A stretch of DNA of 64,000 bases, taken from positions 806,001-870,000 of the forward strand of contig NZ_CP048407.1 of assembly GCF_003403315.2 (NCBI RefSeq), read 5' to 3'. The notes beneath the pieces were generated by a model. That model was given only the letters and a program-made list of their open reading frames with translations. It had not been told where the DNA came from and did not search any database. Below are positions 9,888 through 18,513 of this stretch, piece after piece. The stretch comes from Thermaerobacter sp. PB12/4term (GTDB lineage: Bacteria; Bacillota; Sulfobacillia; Thermaerobacterales; Thermaerobacteraceae). How positions within the stretch are numbered: the first letter of the stretch is position 1; each line of letters starts with the position of its first letter. The translations under genes were made by a program, and so were the position numbers.

Positions 9888-10133
9888 GTGAAGCGGCTGG
9901 TGAAGTGGCTGGCCGGCGCCGGCCTGGCGGCGTTCCTGCTGGCCGGTACGGGCGGGACGAGCGAGGCGAAGATGATGGCCAGCCCCTGGCGGCCTTCCTT
10001 CGCGAGCCCGGCAGACTTCTACGACATTCAGGTCGATTGGGGTACGCCGGCGGCGCCCGTGGTGAAGCCGATTCACGATCGCCAGGAGGCGATCTGGCCT
10101 GACGCGGCAGACAACGCCGGCCCCAAGAAGTAA
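9888..10133 (+). CDS. Small secreted or membrane-anchored protein, unknown function
   Basis: 81 residues. A GTG start follows a purine-rich ribosome site (GGAAAGGGGGGAT). The N-terminus KRLVKWLAGAGLAAFLLAG is a clear signal peptide, with possible cleavage after SEA near residue 27. The mature part is short, Pro- and Asp-containing (SPADFYDIQVDW) and ends in Lys-Lys. It is not recognised. It sits between the HD-GYP gene and the RsbU-like gene, all on the same strand. Confidence 0.65.
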   Translation: MKRLVKWLAGAGLAAFLLAGTGGTSEAKMMASPWRPSFASPADFYDIQVDWGTPAAPVVKPIHDRQEAIWPDAADNAGPKK

Positions 10134-10226
10134 GGGGAAGGGGAGCATGGGGGTGGGCGGTCGGGAGCACGAACCCGGCCGCTCCGCCCATTCCCGCGCG
10201 GCCCGTCACCTGATGTCGCGGAGGGC

Positions 10227-12848
10227 ATGATGGTGGGAAGGCGTCATCCAGGCACGATCCCGACCGCTGACGTCAACGCCGACAGGGCCCTTCACGCGGC
10301 CTCCATGCGCCGGCTTGTCGAGCGCGGCCTCCAGGCCATGGATGAGCGGGACGGCCTGACCGCCTTGCACTGCTTTCAACGGGCCAGCGACATGGCGTTC
10401 AAGTACCGCCTCGGTGCCGAGGCGCAGGCAGGAACGCAGCTGAACCTGGCCCTCGCGCACCGGCTCATCGGCGACCTTGAGGGGGCTGCTTCGGTCCTGC
10501 AGCGTCTCCTGCAGGGCGACGACCTGGTCCCAGACCAGCGGGCCATGGTTTGGAACATTCTCGGCACCGTCCATTTCGCGTCCGGGCGGTACCGGCCCGC
10601 GGCCCACGCCTTGTTGCGAGCATGGCGCTTGATGAGGAACCGCCGCTACGTTTCGGAACTTCGGGTCGAGGTGGCAGGAAACCTGGCTACGGTGTATCTG
10701 GAGCTGCGCCGTCCCACCAGGGCCTTGACCTGGGCCTCCCGCGCCGCCTGGCAGGCCCGCCACGCCGGTACGCCCCACCGCCAGTTCGCCACCCTCCAGC
10801 TCATCGCCGCCCGCCTCGCCCTAGGCCAGACGGAGCGGGCCGCCAGGGGCATTGCCCGCCTTGAGCGGTCGATTCTGCCCGAGCACGCCAGCCTCTTCTG
10901 GCGGCTCTATGCGGACTACTCTTTCCGCACGGGCGACCAGCAGCAAGCAGTGGCCCTAGCAGCCCGGTCCCTCGATGCAGCCGTATGCGACCTCAGCGCC
11001 GAAGACATCACCGCCGCCGCCCGGGCCTTGGCCCGGCACAAGGGCTGTGATGCCGCCCCACATGCGGCCGAGACCCTGATCGCCTATTCCCGCACATACC
11101 GCTCCTGGATCACCGCCTTTGCCACGGCCTGTCAGCAGTTGGAGCTGGCCCGCGAAAAGCAGGTCGTGGCCTTACTGGTGGCGGCCGATGGACTGATCCT
11201 CACCCGGGCGGGAGGCGAGGAAATTCTTCACAAGCTCACTCTGCAGGGGTACCACGCGGGCGGTCGAATGGATGCCATGCCCGGCGCCGGTCTTTCCCTT
11301 GATGAAGCCCAAGCGGACTTATCCACCGGGAGCAACGGGATGTGGGGCTGGGCGCAGATCACAGCAGACCACCACACCGATGGTGTTGCTCCTGCCGGTG
11401 GTGGGACCAGCACCCGGGGTCCGACCGCGTTCCGCACGGAGCGGAGGGCCTCGGGAGATTCGCCGCCTGCCCCCTCCGCCTGGGTGTTCGTCTGGCCACC
11501 GCAACCCGCCATGGCCAGGGCGATCGCCACTCTGTCCGCCCACATTCGGCAGGTTACCGAAAAGGAGCAGCAACACCACGAAGAGGCCCAGGCCCTGGCC
11601 AAGCTTACTGCGTTCCACCGTGCGGCGGTCGCCCTTGGTGGACCCCTGCCGACACCGGAACTCATCGGACGGCTCCTGGCCCTGACCCAGCAGATCAGCC
11701 GCTCCGACGGGGTGGCACTGCTCTTCACCGAGCGCGACCGTGGGATCTGGGCTGACGGCTTGGACGGCCGGAAGCTGTGGCGCAGCCGGGTGACTAGGCG
11801 GGTGGCCACTACGGGCCGTCCCGGCCGGCTCTCGGTGCACCGGCCTCGGGACCGGGAAGAACTCGGCCGCCTCGGTCTCTCGTCGCTTCTGCTCGTGCCC
11901 GTGTTCTTCGGTGGCGACTCGTGCTCCGCCGTCCTGGCCGCAGGCCGCCTGGCCGGGCCCGAGTATACCGAGGCGGAATTGGAGTTGGTAACCTTCATCA
12001 GCCGGCAGTTCGGTCTCGCCCTGGAAAATGCGGCCCTGCGCGACGACCTGAGCCAGCGACTGGATACCCTTACCCGGGATCTGCAGTTGGCTCGGCGGTT
12101 GCAGGAGGCATTCCTCCCCCCGCCGGTTCTGCGTCACGAGGGAATTGAGGTGGCCGGCCAGAGCTTGCCGGCCAAGTTCGTCGGGGGTGATCTCTATGAC
12201 TACGTACGATTCCCCGGCGGAGGGTGGGCGCTGGTCTTGGGGGACGTCATGGGGAAAGGTGTGGCCGCGGCCATGTTGGCTTCCATGCTTCTCTCTCTGG
12301 TCAGGGAGGTATGGGCTCGCCAGGCGGTCGGTGAGGAAGTCATCCGCCGCCTCGACCTGCGTTTCGCGCCGGACCTCCATCGGGCACGTGCCTTGGCGAC
12401 CTTGGTCATGGCCCATCTTGACCCCGGCGATGGAACCCTTCGGGCTTGGCTCGCCGGCCACGACGGCCCGATCCTGTGGCACCATGAAGGATGGCGTCCC
12501 TTGAGCCGGGGAGGGGGTACCGCCCTGGGACTTCAGACGGGGATCGGGTCCGTGGTCCAGATCGAGGCGCGGCTTGAACCTGGGGACGTTGTGCTGTTCT
12601 ACTCGGATGGCCTTGGTGAATTGCTGCTTGGACGCCGCGGCGCCGGCCGGTCCCACGATGTGGCGGGCGTGCTGAACCGATTAGGGCTAAAGCCGCAACC
12701 GGAGCGCCTGCAGGCGTTGCTTGGCAAGATTCGTTCACTGGCCGTCCACCGTACGCTGCAAGATGATGTGACGGTGGTGATGATCAGTGTCGCACAAGGT
12801 GTTTCTCGAAGAGCCTCAAGCTGTGCTGACGGCGTGTTGCTGGTATGA
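10227..12848 (+). CDS. RsbU/SpoIIE-type protein phosphatase with TPR-like and GAF regions
   Basis: Predicted PP2C-family serine phosphatase that dephosphorylates a STAS anti-anti-sigma protein. Residues ~20-330 look like helical TPR-type repeats (QLNLALAHRLIGDLEGAASVL, AGNLATVYLELRRPTRAL). Residues ~450-615 resemble a GAF domain, ending in ISRQFGLALENAALRDDL. The C-terminal ~240 residues are the phosphatase, with LQEAFLPPPV, KFVGGDLYDY, LGDVMGKGVAAAMLAS and LEPGDVVLFYSDGLGE, and metal-binding Asp residues in GGDLYD and YSDG. Downstream lie an RsbT/RsbW-like ATPase and a STAS protein, its likely partners. The end of the gene overlaps the next small ORF. Confidence 0.88.
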   Translation: MMVGRRHPGTIPTADVNADRALHAASMRRLVERGLQAMDERDGLTALHCFQRASDMAFKYRLGAEAQAGTQLNLALAHRLIGDLEGAASVLQRLLQGDDLVPDQRAMVWNILGTVHFASGRYRPAAHALLRAWRLMRNRRYVSELRVEVAGNLATVYLELRRPTRALTWASRAAWQARHAGTPHRQFATLQLIAARLALGQTERAARGIARLERSILPEHASLFWRLYADYSFRTGDQQQAVALAARSLDAAVCDLSAEDITAAARALARHKGCDAAPHAAETLIAYSRTYRSWITAFATACQQLELAREKQVVALLVAADGLILTRAGGEEILHKLTLQGYHAGGRMDAMPGAGLSLDEAQADLSTGSNGMWGWAQITADHHTDGVAPAGGGTSTRGPTAFRTERRASGDSPPAPSAWVFVWPPQPAMARAIATLSAHIRQVTEKEQQHHEEAQALAKLTAFHRAAVALGGPLPTPELIGRLLALTQQISRSDGVALLFTERDRGIWADGLDGRKLWRSRVTRRVATTGRPGRLSVHRPRDREELGRLGLSSLLLVPVFFGGDSCSAVLAAGRLAGPEYTEAELELVTFISRQFGLALENAALRDDLSQRLDTLTRDLQLARRLQEAFLPPPVLRHEGIEVAGQSLPAKFVGGDLYDYVRFPGGGWALVLGDVMGKGVAAAMLASMLLSLVREVWARQAVGEEVIRRLDLRFAPDLHRARALATLVMAHLDPGDGTLRAWLAGHDGPILWHHEGWRPLSRGGGTALGLQTGIGSVVQIEARLEPGDVVLFYSDGLGELLLGRRGAGRSHDVAGVLNRLGLKPQPERLQALLGKIRSLAVHRTLQDDVTVVMISVAQGVSRRASSCADGVLLV

Positions 12849-13236
12849 CGGCGACCGCCTGACGTGGATTTCTTTCCGGGACGATGTGGTATCCGGCGGG
12901 CCGGGCACCCGCGGTAGCGATCCTCCCGCCACCGATCCGCCGGGGGCCGCTTCCTGTGGTGAGGCGGATGCGGCGGATGTCCAGTTCATCGTCTTGGGTA
13001 CCCGGCACCGGCTCGGCCTGCTCTGGGGGCCGGCGGGGATCCCCCTTTCCGAAGCCCAGCGCCAGATCATTCGCCTACTGGCCCAAGGACGGCTCGAAGT
13101 TGCCGGCGACGCGTTGGCACCGCCCCCTTGGGGTCGGGCGGGAAGCGCCTCGTGCAGAACAGAGCACGGCGATAATGAGGAAAAAACTGTTAACGGGGGG
13201 GTAATTTCTCCCATTCCCAGGCGGGAACCTCTCTGA
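12787..13236 (+). CDS. Hypothetical protein between the RsbU-type phosphatase and the ATPase
   Basis: 149 residues from a GTG that overlaps the phosphatase end by about 60 bases. Codon third positions are GC-rich as in neighbouring genes, and segments such as VQFIVLGTRHRLGLLW and SEAQRQIIRLLAQGRL look protein-like, but I do not recognise the family. It ends where the downstream ATPase homology begins. A single missing base near 13216-13218 would fuse the two into one protein, so it may be the N-terminal part of that gene. It may equally be an independent partner-switching component. Confidence 0.45.
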   Translation: MSHKVFLEEPQAVLTACCWYDGDRLTWISFRDDVVSGGPGTRGSDPPATDPPGAASCGEADAADVQFIVLGTRHRLGLLWGPAGIPLSEAQRQIIRLLAQGRLEVAGDALAPPPWGRAGSASCRTEHGDNEEKTVNGGVISPIPRREPL

Positions 13237-13625
13237 TCTACCGGGCCCGGTTTCGAAAGCCATCGGGGGTCGCGACCGCTCGACGCCGTCTGCAACAACG
13301 GTTGTTGGAGCTGGCCTATCCATCCACTTTGATTCAACGGGTTGTCGTCGCCACGGCCGAAGCGATGATCAACGCCGTTCGCTACGCCGGCGGTGGGGAG
13401 CTTGACGTGGTCTCCTCCGATTCGCGATTACATGCCCTCATCACAGACTCCGGCCCTGGTATCGCCTTTGACCGGCTCGCCCAGGCCCTCCTGCGGCCCC
13501 GAAACCGGTTGAACCTGGGACGGGGTCACGGGTACTGGCTCATGGTCAGTATGGCGTCCCATTGCCGGGTCACGTCGACTCCCGGAAGAACCCGCGTTGA
13601 GCTGGTTTTCGATGTTGGTACCTAA
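13233..13625 (+). CDS. Anti-sigma-type serine kinase/ATPase, RsbT/RsbW-like (HATPase_c)
   Basis: GHKL-type ATPase expected to bind or phosphorylate the STAS protein encoded next. Motifs are ATAEAMINAVRYAGGG (N-box), DSGPGIAFDRL (G1) and GRGHGYWLMVSMA (G2). Domain similarity starts at IYRARFRKPSG, yet that frame has no ATG, GTG or TTG before TTG 13302, which would cut off the first helix. CTG 13233 sits exactly at the domain start. Alternatively translation enters by frameshift from the upstream ORF, or a base is wrong near the G7 run at 13195-13201 or the CCC at 13216. The gene for its likely partner, STAS, starts 26 bases later. Confidence 0.7.
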   Translation: MIYRARFRKPSGVATARRRLQQRLLELAYPSTLIQRVVVATAEAMINAVRYAGGGELDVVSSDSRLHALITDSGPGIAFDRLAQALLRPRNRLNLGRGHGYWLMVSMASHCRVTSTPGRTRVELVFDVGT

Positions 13626-13651
13626 GCCGATCCTGACACGGGGGGAATCCC

Positions 13652-13984
13652 ATGGACGACGTCCTGCAACTGCCTGCGGGTTCGGGTCACCGCCTTCTCC
13701 TCAACGGCGACCTGGACTTCGAGCGGGCCGAGCGGATTGCAGCCGCGTTGCAGCGTTACGCCGGCGGCCCGGTGGTCCTCGATCTCAGCCGGTGCCAGTT
13801 CATCGACTCGACGGGCATCGGGGTCCTCGTCGATGCCCTCCGCTCCTACGCCGCCCGCGGCATCGAGGTGGCGGCGGTGCGAGTGCGGCCGGCGGTGTTC
13901 GAGGTGTTGGAGATCGTGGGGGTGGTCGACGTCTTCGGCCGCGGCCTGTTCGAGATCGTGCTCGATGAGGGGGAAGACGCGTAG
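13652..13984 (+). CDS. STAS-domain anti-anti-sigma factor, RsbV/SpoIIAA-like
   Basis: 110 residues forming a complete STAS domain. The phosphorylatable serine lies in FIDSTGIGVLVDAL (DSTG motif). The start of the domain, LLLNGDLDFERAERIAAAL, and its end, VVDVFGRGLFEI, are normal for the family. With the phosphatase and ATPase upstream it forms a standard partner-switching module controlling an unidentified sigma factor or other output. ATG 13652 has CACGGGGGGAA just before it. No sigma-factor gene lies nearby. Confidence 0.88.
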   Translation: MDDVLQLPAGSGHRLLLNGDLDFERAERIAAALQRYAGGPVVLDLSRCQFIDSTGIGVLVDALRSYAARGIEVAAVRVRPAVFEVLEIVGVVDVFGRGLFEIVLDEGEDA

Positions 13985-14100
13985 ATGGAGGCGGACGACG
14001 CCTAGAGGGTGCGCCCTCCGTCGTTCACCACCCTCCATGACCACCCCACCTGACGACGGCCGCTTGCCAACGCGGCGGTAGCGGGAGGAGGCGGTATGCG

Positions 14101-16341
14101 GTGCCGGGCACGAGGAGCGGTAGCAGTCAGATCATGGAAGAACTGACCTTCGCGGTCCCGGCCCGCAACGCCGTCGAGGCCTTCGCCCGCGCCATAGAAC
14201 GCTCCGGTTATCCCCCCGAGCGCCTCGTACCCCGGCGGGCGGAAGTCGTCCGGCCCGGCCGGCGGCTGGCCTGGTGGTGGATCCGGCCCCCGCTGATGCG
14301 GGTGGTCCTGGCGGTTCGGCCGGTTCCACCCGCCGAGGGTGCCCAACCCGAGCAGGATCCGCCGGCTCGGGGTACCCCCGGCCCGGTCCAAACCCCGACC
14401 ATGGCCCGGGTCCGCCACGGCCGGCTCGAGATCCTGCCCGGTTCCCCGGACGAACCCGCCATCCTCGTCCCCGGCCCCGGGGTGCGGCTGAACGTCAACG
14501 GCACGGACGTGGACGAGGCCGTGGCGGTCACGGCGGCGGACCGGGTGGAAGCCCAGGTCGCATCCGGCGCCGGTTGGGCCGCCGGTTCTGCTACAGATTC
14601 CATTACCCACCCCGATGCAGACTCCGTTACCGAAACTGTTACCGGTGCCGGTTCCAACGCCCGTGTTGGTGCTGGTGCCGGTGCCGGCGCCGGTTCCGCC
14701 GCCGCGCCCATCGAGGTCCGGCTTGCCCCTGACGGGCTGCAGGCCAGCGTACGGGTGCCCCTGGTTCGTCTCCGGGTGCTGAAGGAGGCGGGGCCCACCC
14801 GGGTGCTCCACCTGGAGACGGCGACCCTGCAGCGGCCGCCGGCCGGTCTGACGGTCGAGGCGATCATGGATGCCCTGGCCGAGGCCGGCGTCACCGAGGG
14901 CATCGACAGCGAAGCGGTGGCCCGGGTGGCGACGGAGGGGGCGCCGCTGCCGGTGACGGTGGCCCGCGGGCGACCACCCCGGGACGGTCGGGACGGGAAG
15001 CTGGTCACGGTGGTGGGACCCTTATCCGCAGAGCGGTCTCCGCGGCCCAATCGGGACGGCCGTGCCAGCCTTTCGGGCCGTCCCGTGCTTTCGATCCCCG
15101 AAGGCAGCCTGGTGGGCTATATCGTGCCGCCGGAGCCGGGGCAGCCGGGGCGGGGCGTCGACGGCCGGGTTCTTCCGGCGAGGGACGGGCGGCCGGCCCA
15201 GGTGCGCTACGGGCAAGGGGTCGTCGCGGTCAAGGGGCCTGGCGGGCGCCAGGAGCTCCGCGCCCTGCGCCAGGGCCGGCCGGTGGTGCAGCGGGTGGGG
15301 CGCCTCGCCTGGTACGTCGACGTGGTGCCCCTGCTGGTCCACGACGGCGACCTGACGGCGGCGACGGGGTCGGTGCGCTTCGACGGTGACGTCATCGTCA
15401 CCGGCAACGTCAGCGAGGGGGCGGCGGTGGTGGCCGGCGGGCGGATCCACGTCTACGGCGGGGTCGACCACGGCCTGCTCGAGGCGGCGGGGGACGTGAC
15501 GGTCGAGGGGGCGGTGATCCAGGCGCGGGTCGTGGCGGGGGCGCGGGCGCGACTCTACGGCCGGCTGCGGGGGCGGTTGGAGCCGCTGCAGGAGGGCGCC
15601 CGGCGGATCCAGGCGGCCATGCGGCTGGTGGAGGGGGCGGCCTCCTTCCAAAACCGGGACATCGCCCGGTTCGGCCCGGGCCGGCTGGTCCGGCTGCTGG
15701 TCGACATGAAGTTCCGCGACGTGCAGGAGCGGGCGCGGAGCGTCCACCGCCTGCTGGCTGCCCACCGCGGTCCCCTGGACCCGCCCGTGGAGGCGCTGCG
15801 GCAGCCCCTGGCCGAGCTGGCCGGCACCGTTGGCGACGGGTTCGACCTGCCCGGGCTGATCGCCGCCCTGGGGGAGGCGGCGGCGTTCCTCCAGTGGTTC
15901 GAGACGCCGGCTCCGGCGACGGCCACGGTGGGGTACGTGCACAACGGGGTCGTCGAGGCGACGGGGGCGATCCGGGTCGGCCCCGCCGGCACCTACCACG
16001 CCCGGCTGTGGGCGGGGGAGCGGGTATCGGTGCAGGGGCCGGTGGTCGGCGGGACGGTCGAAGCCGGCCGCGCGGTCCACGTGCTGGAGGCCGGGTCGAC
16101 GGCCCTCCCCGCCACCGTGCTGGCGGTGGGGGAGGGCGGGATCATCCGGGCCGGGTATGCCCACGAGAACGTGTGGCTGCGGGTGGGCGAGCGGCAGCGG
16201 CGCCTGGCCGAGCCCCGGGCCGACCTCAGGGTGGGCAGCGGGACGAACCGGCCACCGGGCCCCGTCAAGGACCGTCCGGCCAAGGCCTACCCGGATACCA
16301 CGATGGCCAGTCCTGTTTCGGGGCACGGCGCCGCGGGGTGA
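14101..16341 (+). CDS. FapA (DUF342)-family polymer-forming protein
   Basis: 746 residues. The C-terminal two thirds match the FapA/DUF342 pattern: SIPEGSLVGYIVPPEPGQPGRGVDGR and then repeated beta-helix-like strands with VIVTGNVSEGAAVVAGGRIHVYGGV and DVTVEGAVIQARVVAGARARLYGRL. A helical insert of ~110 residues and a return to right-handed repeats (GAIRVGPAGTYHARLWAGERVSVQG) follow. Residues ~145-205 contain a Gly/Ala-rich low-complexity insertion (GAGAGAGSAAAP). GTG 14101 has GGAGGAGG ten bases upstream; an ATG at 14134 is an alternative. Function in this family is poorly defined. Proximity to motAB and HD-GYP suggests a flagellar or cell-pole role. Confidence 0.8.
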   Translation: MPGTRSGSSQIMEELTFAVPARNAVEAFARAIERSGYPPERLVPRRAEVVRPGRRLAWWWIRPPLMRVVLAVRPVPPAEGAQPEQDPPARGTPGPVQTPTMARVRHGRLEILPGSPDEPAILVPGPGVRLNVNGTDVDEAVAVTAADRVEAQVASGAGWAAGSATDSITHPDADSVTETVTGAGSNARVGAGAGAGAGSAAAPIEVRLAPDGLQASVRVPLVRLRVLKEAGPTRVLHLETATLQRPPAGLTVEAIMDALAEAGVTEGIDSEAVARVATEGAPLPVTVARGRPPRDGRDGKLVTVVGPLSAERSPRPNRDGRASLSGRPVLSIPEGSLVGYIVPPEPGQPGRGVDGRVLPARDGRPAQVRYGQGVVAVKGPGGRQELRALRQGRPVVQRVGRLAWYVDVVPLLVHDGDLTAATGSVRFDGDVIVTGNVSEGAAVVAGGRIHVYGGVDHGLLEAAGDVTVEGAVIQARVVAGARARLYGRLRGRLEPLQEGARRIQAAMRLVEGAASFQNRDIARFGPGRLVRLLVDMKFRDVQERARSVHRLLAAHRGPLDPPVEALRQPLAELAGTVGDGFDLPGLIAALGEAAAFLQWFETPAPATATVGYVHNGVVEATGAIRVGPAGTYHARLWAGERVSVQGPVVGGTVEAGRAVHVLEAGSTALPATVLAVGEGGIIRAGYAHENVWLRVGERQRRLAEPRADLRVGSGTNRPPGPVKDRPAKAYPDTTMASPVSGHGAAG

Positions 16342-16482
16342 AACCGCCTGGGACGGCGTTGTGGGGCGCGCAGGACCCCGGCCTTGGGGTTCCGGGGTGA
16401 CGCCGGGCGCCGCGGCCCTTGGCTCACCCAGAGCCGGACCCGCCCCGCCGATGGTATAAAGGAGGTGTTGGGGGGCGACGGC

Positions 16483-18390
16483 TTGTCCTCTTCCCGGCTG
16501 GCCAAATCGGTGGCGATCATCTTCATCATCGGCGTCATCAGCCGCGTCCTCGGGTTCTTCCGGGAGATGGTGCTGGCGGCGGTGTTCGGGGCCAGCCCGG
16601 TGACGGACGCCTACACCATCACCCTGTCCATCCCCTTCGTGGTCTTCGCCGCCTTCGGCTCGGCCATCACCACGGTGGTCCTGCCCCTGCTGGCGCAATA
16701 CCGGGCTCGCGGCCAGATGGACGACCTGGAGCGGGTGGCCTGGACCCTCTTCCACGCCCTGCTCCTGCTCCTGGTGGTGTTCCTGGCCGTGCTCATGGCC
16801 GGGGTCGATGTGGTGCTGCGCGTCTTCGCGCCCGGCTTCGCCGGCGAGACCTTCCGGCTGGCCCGGGAGCTGGCGCTGATCCTGCTGCCCGGCATCCTGT
16901 TCATGGGGATCAACGGCTGGCTCCAGGCGGTGCACAACAGCGCCCGCAGCTTCATCGCCCCCGCCGCGGTGGGCATCCCCCTCAACTTCATCATGATGGC
17001 GGGGACCTACTTCTTCGGCCGGTGGTACGGGATCGAGGCGGTGGCCTGGGCCTCTCTCGTGGCGATGGCCTCCCAGGTGATCGTGCTCTGGCCCGGTCTC
17101 AAGGCGCTGGGGCTTACCTACCGGCCCGTTCTGGACTGGCGCCACCCCGACCTGCGGCTGGTGCTCAAACGAACGGGGCCGGTGCTGCTGGGCACGGGCG
17201 CCGTACAGCTCAGCCAGATCGTCGACAAGGCGCTGGCCTCGGGCCTGCCGGCGGGCAGCGCGGCGGCCCTGACCTTCGCCCAGCGCCTGCAGGGCCTGCC
17301 CCTGGGCCTGATCACCTTTCCCATCATCAACGTGGTCTACCCCGAGCTGGCCACCCGCATCGCCCGGGGCGAGCGGCGTGGCTTCGGCGCCGCCCTCAAC
17401 CGGGGGTTGCGGGTGCTGATCTTCATCCTGGCGCCGGTCAGCGCCGGGCTGATCCTCTTGCGGATCGAGGTCACCCGGCTGGTCTTCGAGCGGGGCGCCT
17501 TCGATTTCCACGACACCCAGCTGACGGCCTTCGCCTTGCTGTTCTACATGCTGGGCCTGGCGGGCTACGCCTGGCGCGAGCTCCTGAGCCGGGCCATGTA
17601 TAGCATGGGTGACACCTGGACCCCGGCCTCGACGGCCGCAGTGGCCATGGGGCTCAACATCGCGCTGAATCTGATCCTGGTGCGGTTCCTGGCCCAGGGC
17701 GGCATCGCCCTGGCGGCGTCGGTGGCCATGTGGTGGGGCGCCCTGGTGCTCATGGTGCGGATCCGGCGCCGGGTGGGGCAGATCAGCTACCGGGCCGTCG
17801 GCAAGGGCGCCTTGCAGGCCCTGGCCGCCACGGCGGTCATGGCGGTGGCGGTCGAACTGGCCCGGCGGTTCCTCTTCGGCGACCTGGCCCGGGCCGCCCT
17901 GGCGGGCCAGCCGGTGGGCTTCATGCCCCTGGCCGTGGAGGTGGTCGCCTTGACCGCCATCGGGGCGCTGGTCTACGCCGCGGTGCTCCGGGCCCTGGGG
18001 GTGGAAGAATGGGCCCTGGTCCAGGACCTGGTGAGCCGGGCGGTGGGCCAGGTGGGCCGGATCCTGGCGTTGCTCCTGTCGAGGGGACGGCGTACGGCGG
18101 TGGAGGCGCGGGAACCCGGCCGGGGCAATGCCACCCGGGAACCCTCACCGGGCGCCGTCCGCGGTTCGGCCCGTGGTTCGGTTGGTAGTTCGGCCAGCGG
18201 TTTTGCCGATGGTTCGGCCGGTGATCCCGGCGGTGGTGCCGCCACGGCTCCCCCTCGCGGCTCCGACCGCGCCGCTGGTCCGCTCGCAAATCCCCATGGT
18301 GGCTCCGCCAGCGACTCCGCCGGCGCCCTCGGCGCCCGTCCGGCGGACGATTCCTCCCCCGGTCCCCAACGGGACCCCGCCACCCACTAA
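16483..18390 (+). CDS. MurJ/MviN-like flippase (second paralogue)
   Basis: Polytopic MOP-superfamily flippase with core motifs GVISRVLGFFREMVLAAVFGASPVTDAYTI, GWLQAVHNSARSF and AVQLSQIVDKALASGLPAGSAAALTFAQRL. About 14 hydrophobic helices end near residue 550. A ~90-residue low-complexity tail (Gly/Ser/Asp/Pro) replaces the normal short C-terminus. AAGGAGG at 16459-16465 precedes several in-frame non-ATG codons (GTG 16465, TTG 16468, TTG 16483). I chose TTG 16483, which gives the expected short N-terminus, though it is somewhat far from the ribosome site. It is divergent from the copy at 4.8-6.7 kb, so it may serve a different lipid-linked glycan, for example one made by the 30-54 kb locus (inference). 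Confidence 0.82.
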   Translation: MSSSRLAKSVAIIFIIGVISRVLGFFREMVLAAVFGASPVTDAYTITLSIPFVVFAAFGSAITTVVLPLLAQYRARGQMDDLERVAWTLFHALLLLLVVFLAVLMAGVDVVLRVFAPGFAGETFRLARELALILLPGILFMGINGWLQAVHNSARSFIAPAAVGIPLNFIMMAGTYFFGRWYGIEAVAWASLVAMASQVIVLWPGLKALGLTYRPVLDWRHPDLRLVLKRTGPVLLGTGAVQLSQIVDKALASGLPAGSAAALTFAQRLQGLPLGLITFPIINVVYPELATRIARGERRGFGAALNRGLRVLIFILAPVSAGLILLRIEVTRLVFERGAFDFHDTQLTAFALLFYMLGLAGYAWRELLSRAMYSMGDTWTPASTAAVAMGLNIALNLILVRFLAQGGIALAASVAMWWGALVLMVRIRRRVGQISYRAVGKGALQALAATAVMAVAVELARRFLFGDLARAALAGQPVGFMPLAVEVVALTAIGALVYAAVLRALGVEEWALVQDLVSRAVGQVGRILALLLSRGRRTAVEAREPGRGNATREPSPGAVRGSARGSVGSSASGFADGSAGDPGGGAATAPPRGSDRAAGPLANPHGGSASDSAGALGARPADDSSPGPQRDPATH

Positions 18391-18513
18391 GATTTTGGCT
18401 CCCTCTGTCGAATACCGGGGAAGACGGCAAAAATGCCCGGTTTGGACTATCGCCGGCGGTCACACCCGGCGACCGGTCGCCGGTTGCATGGAGCGGCGGG
18501 GGGGAAGGGCTGT

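Noticed and set aside
12884-13204. Alternative 106-codon frame overlapping the orphan ORF after the RsbU-type gene
   Set aside because: Composition is Ser/Arg/Pro-rich as expected of an out-of-frame reading. Only its last nine codons (from ATG 13175) matter, as a possible frameshift entry.
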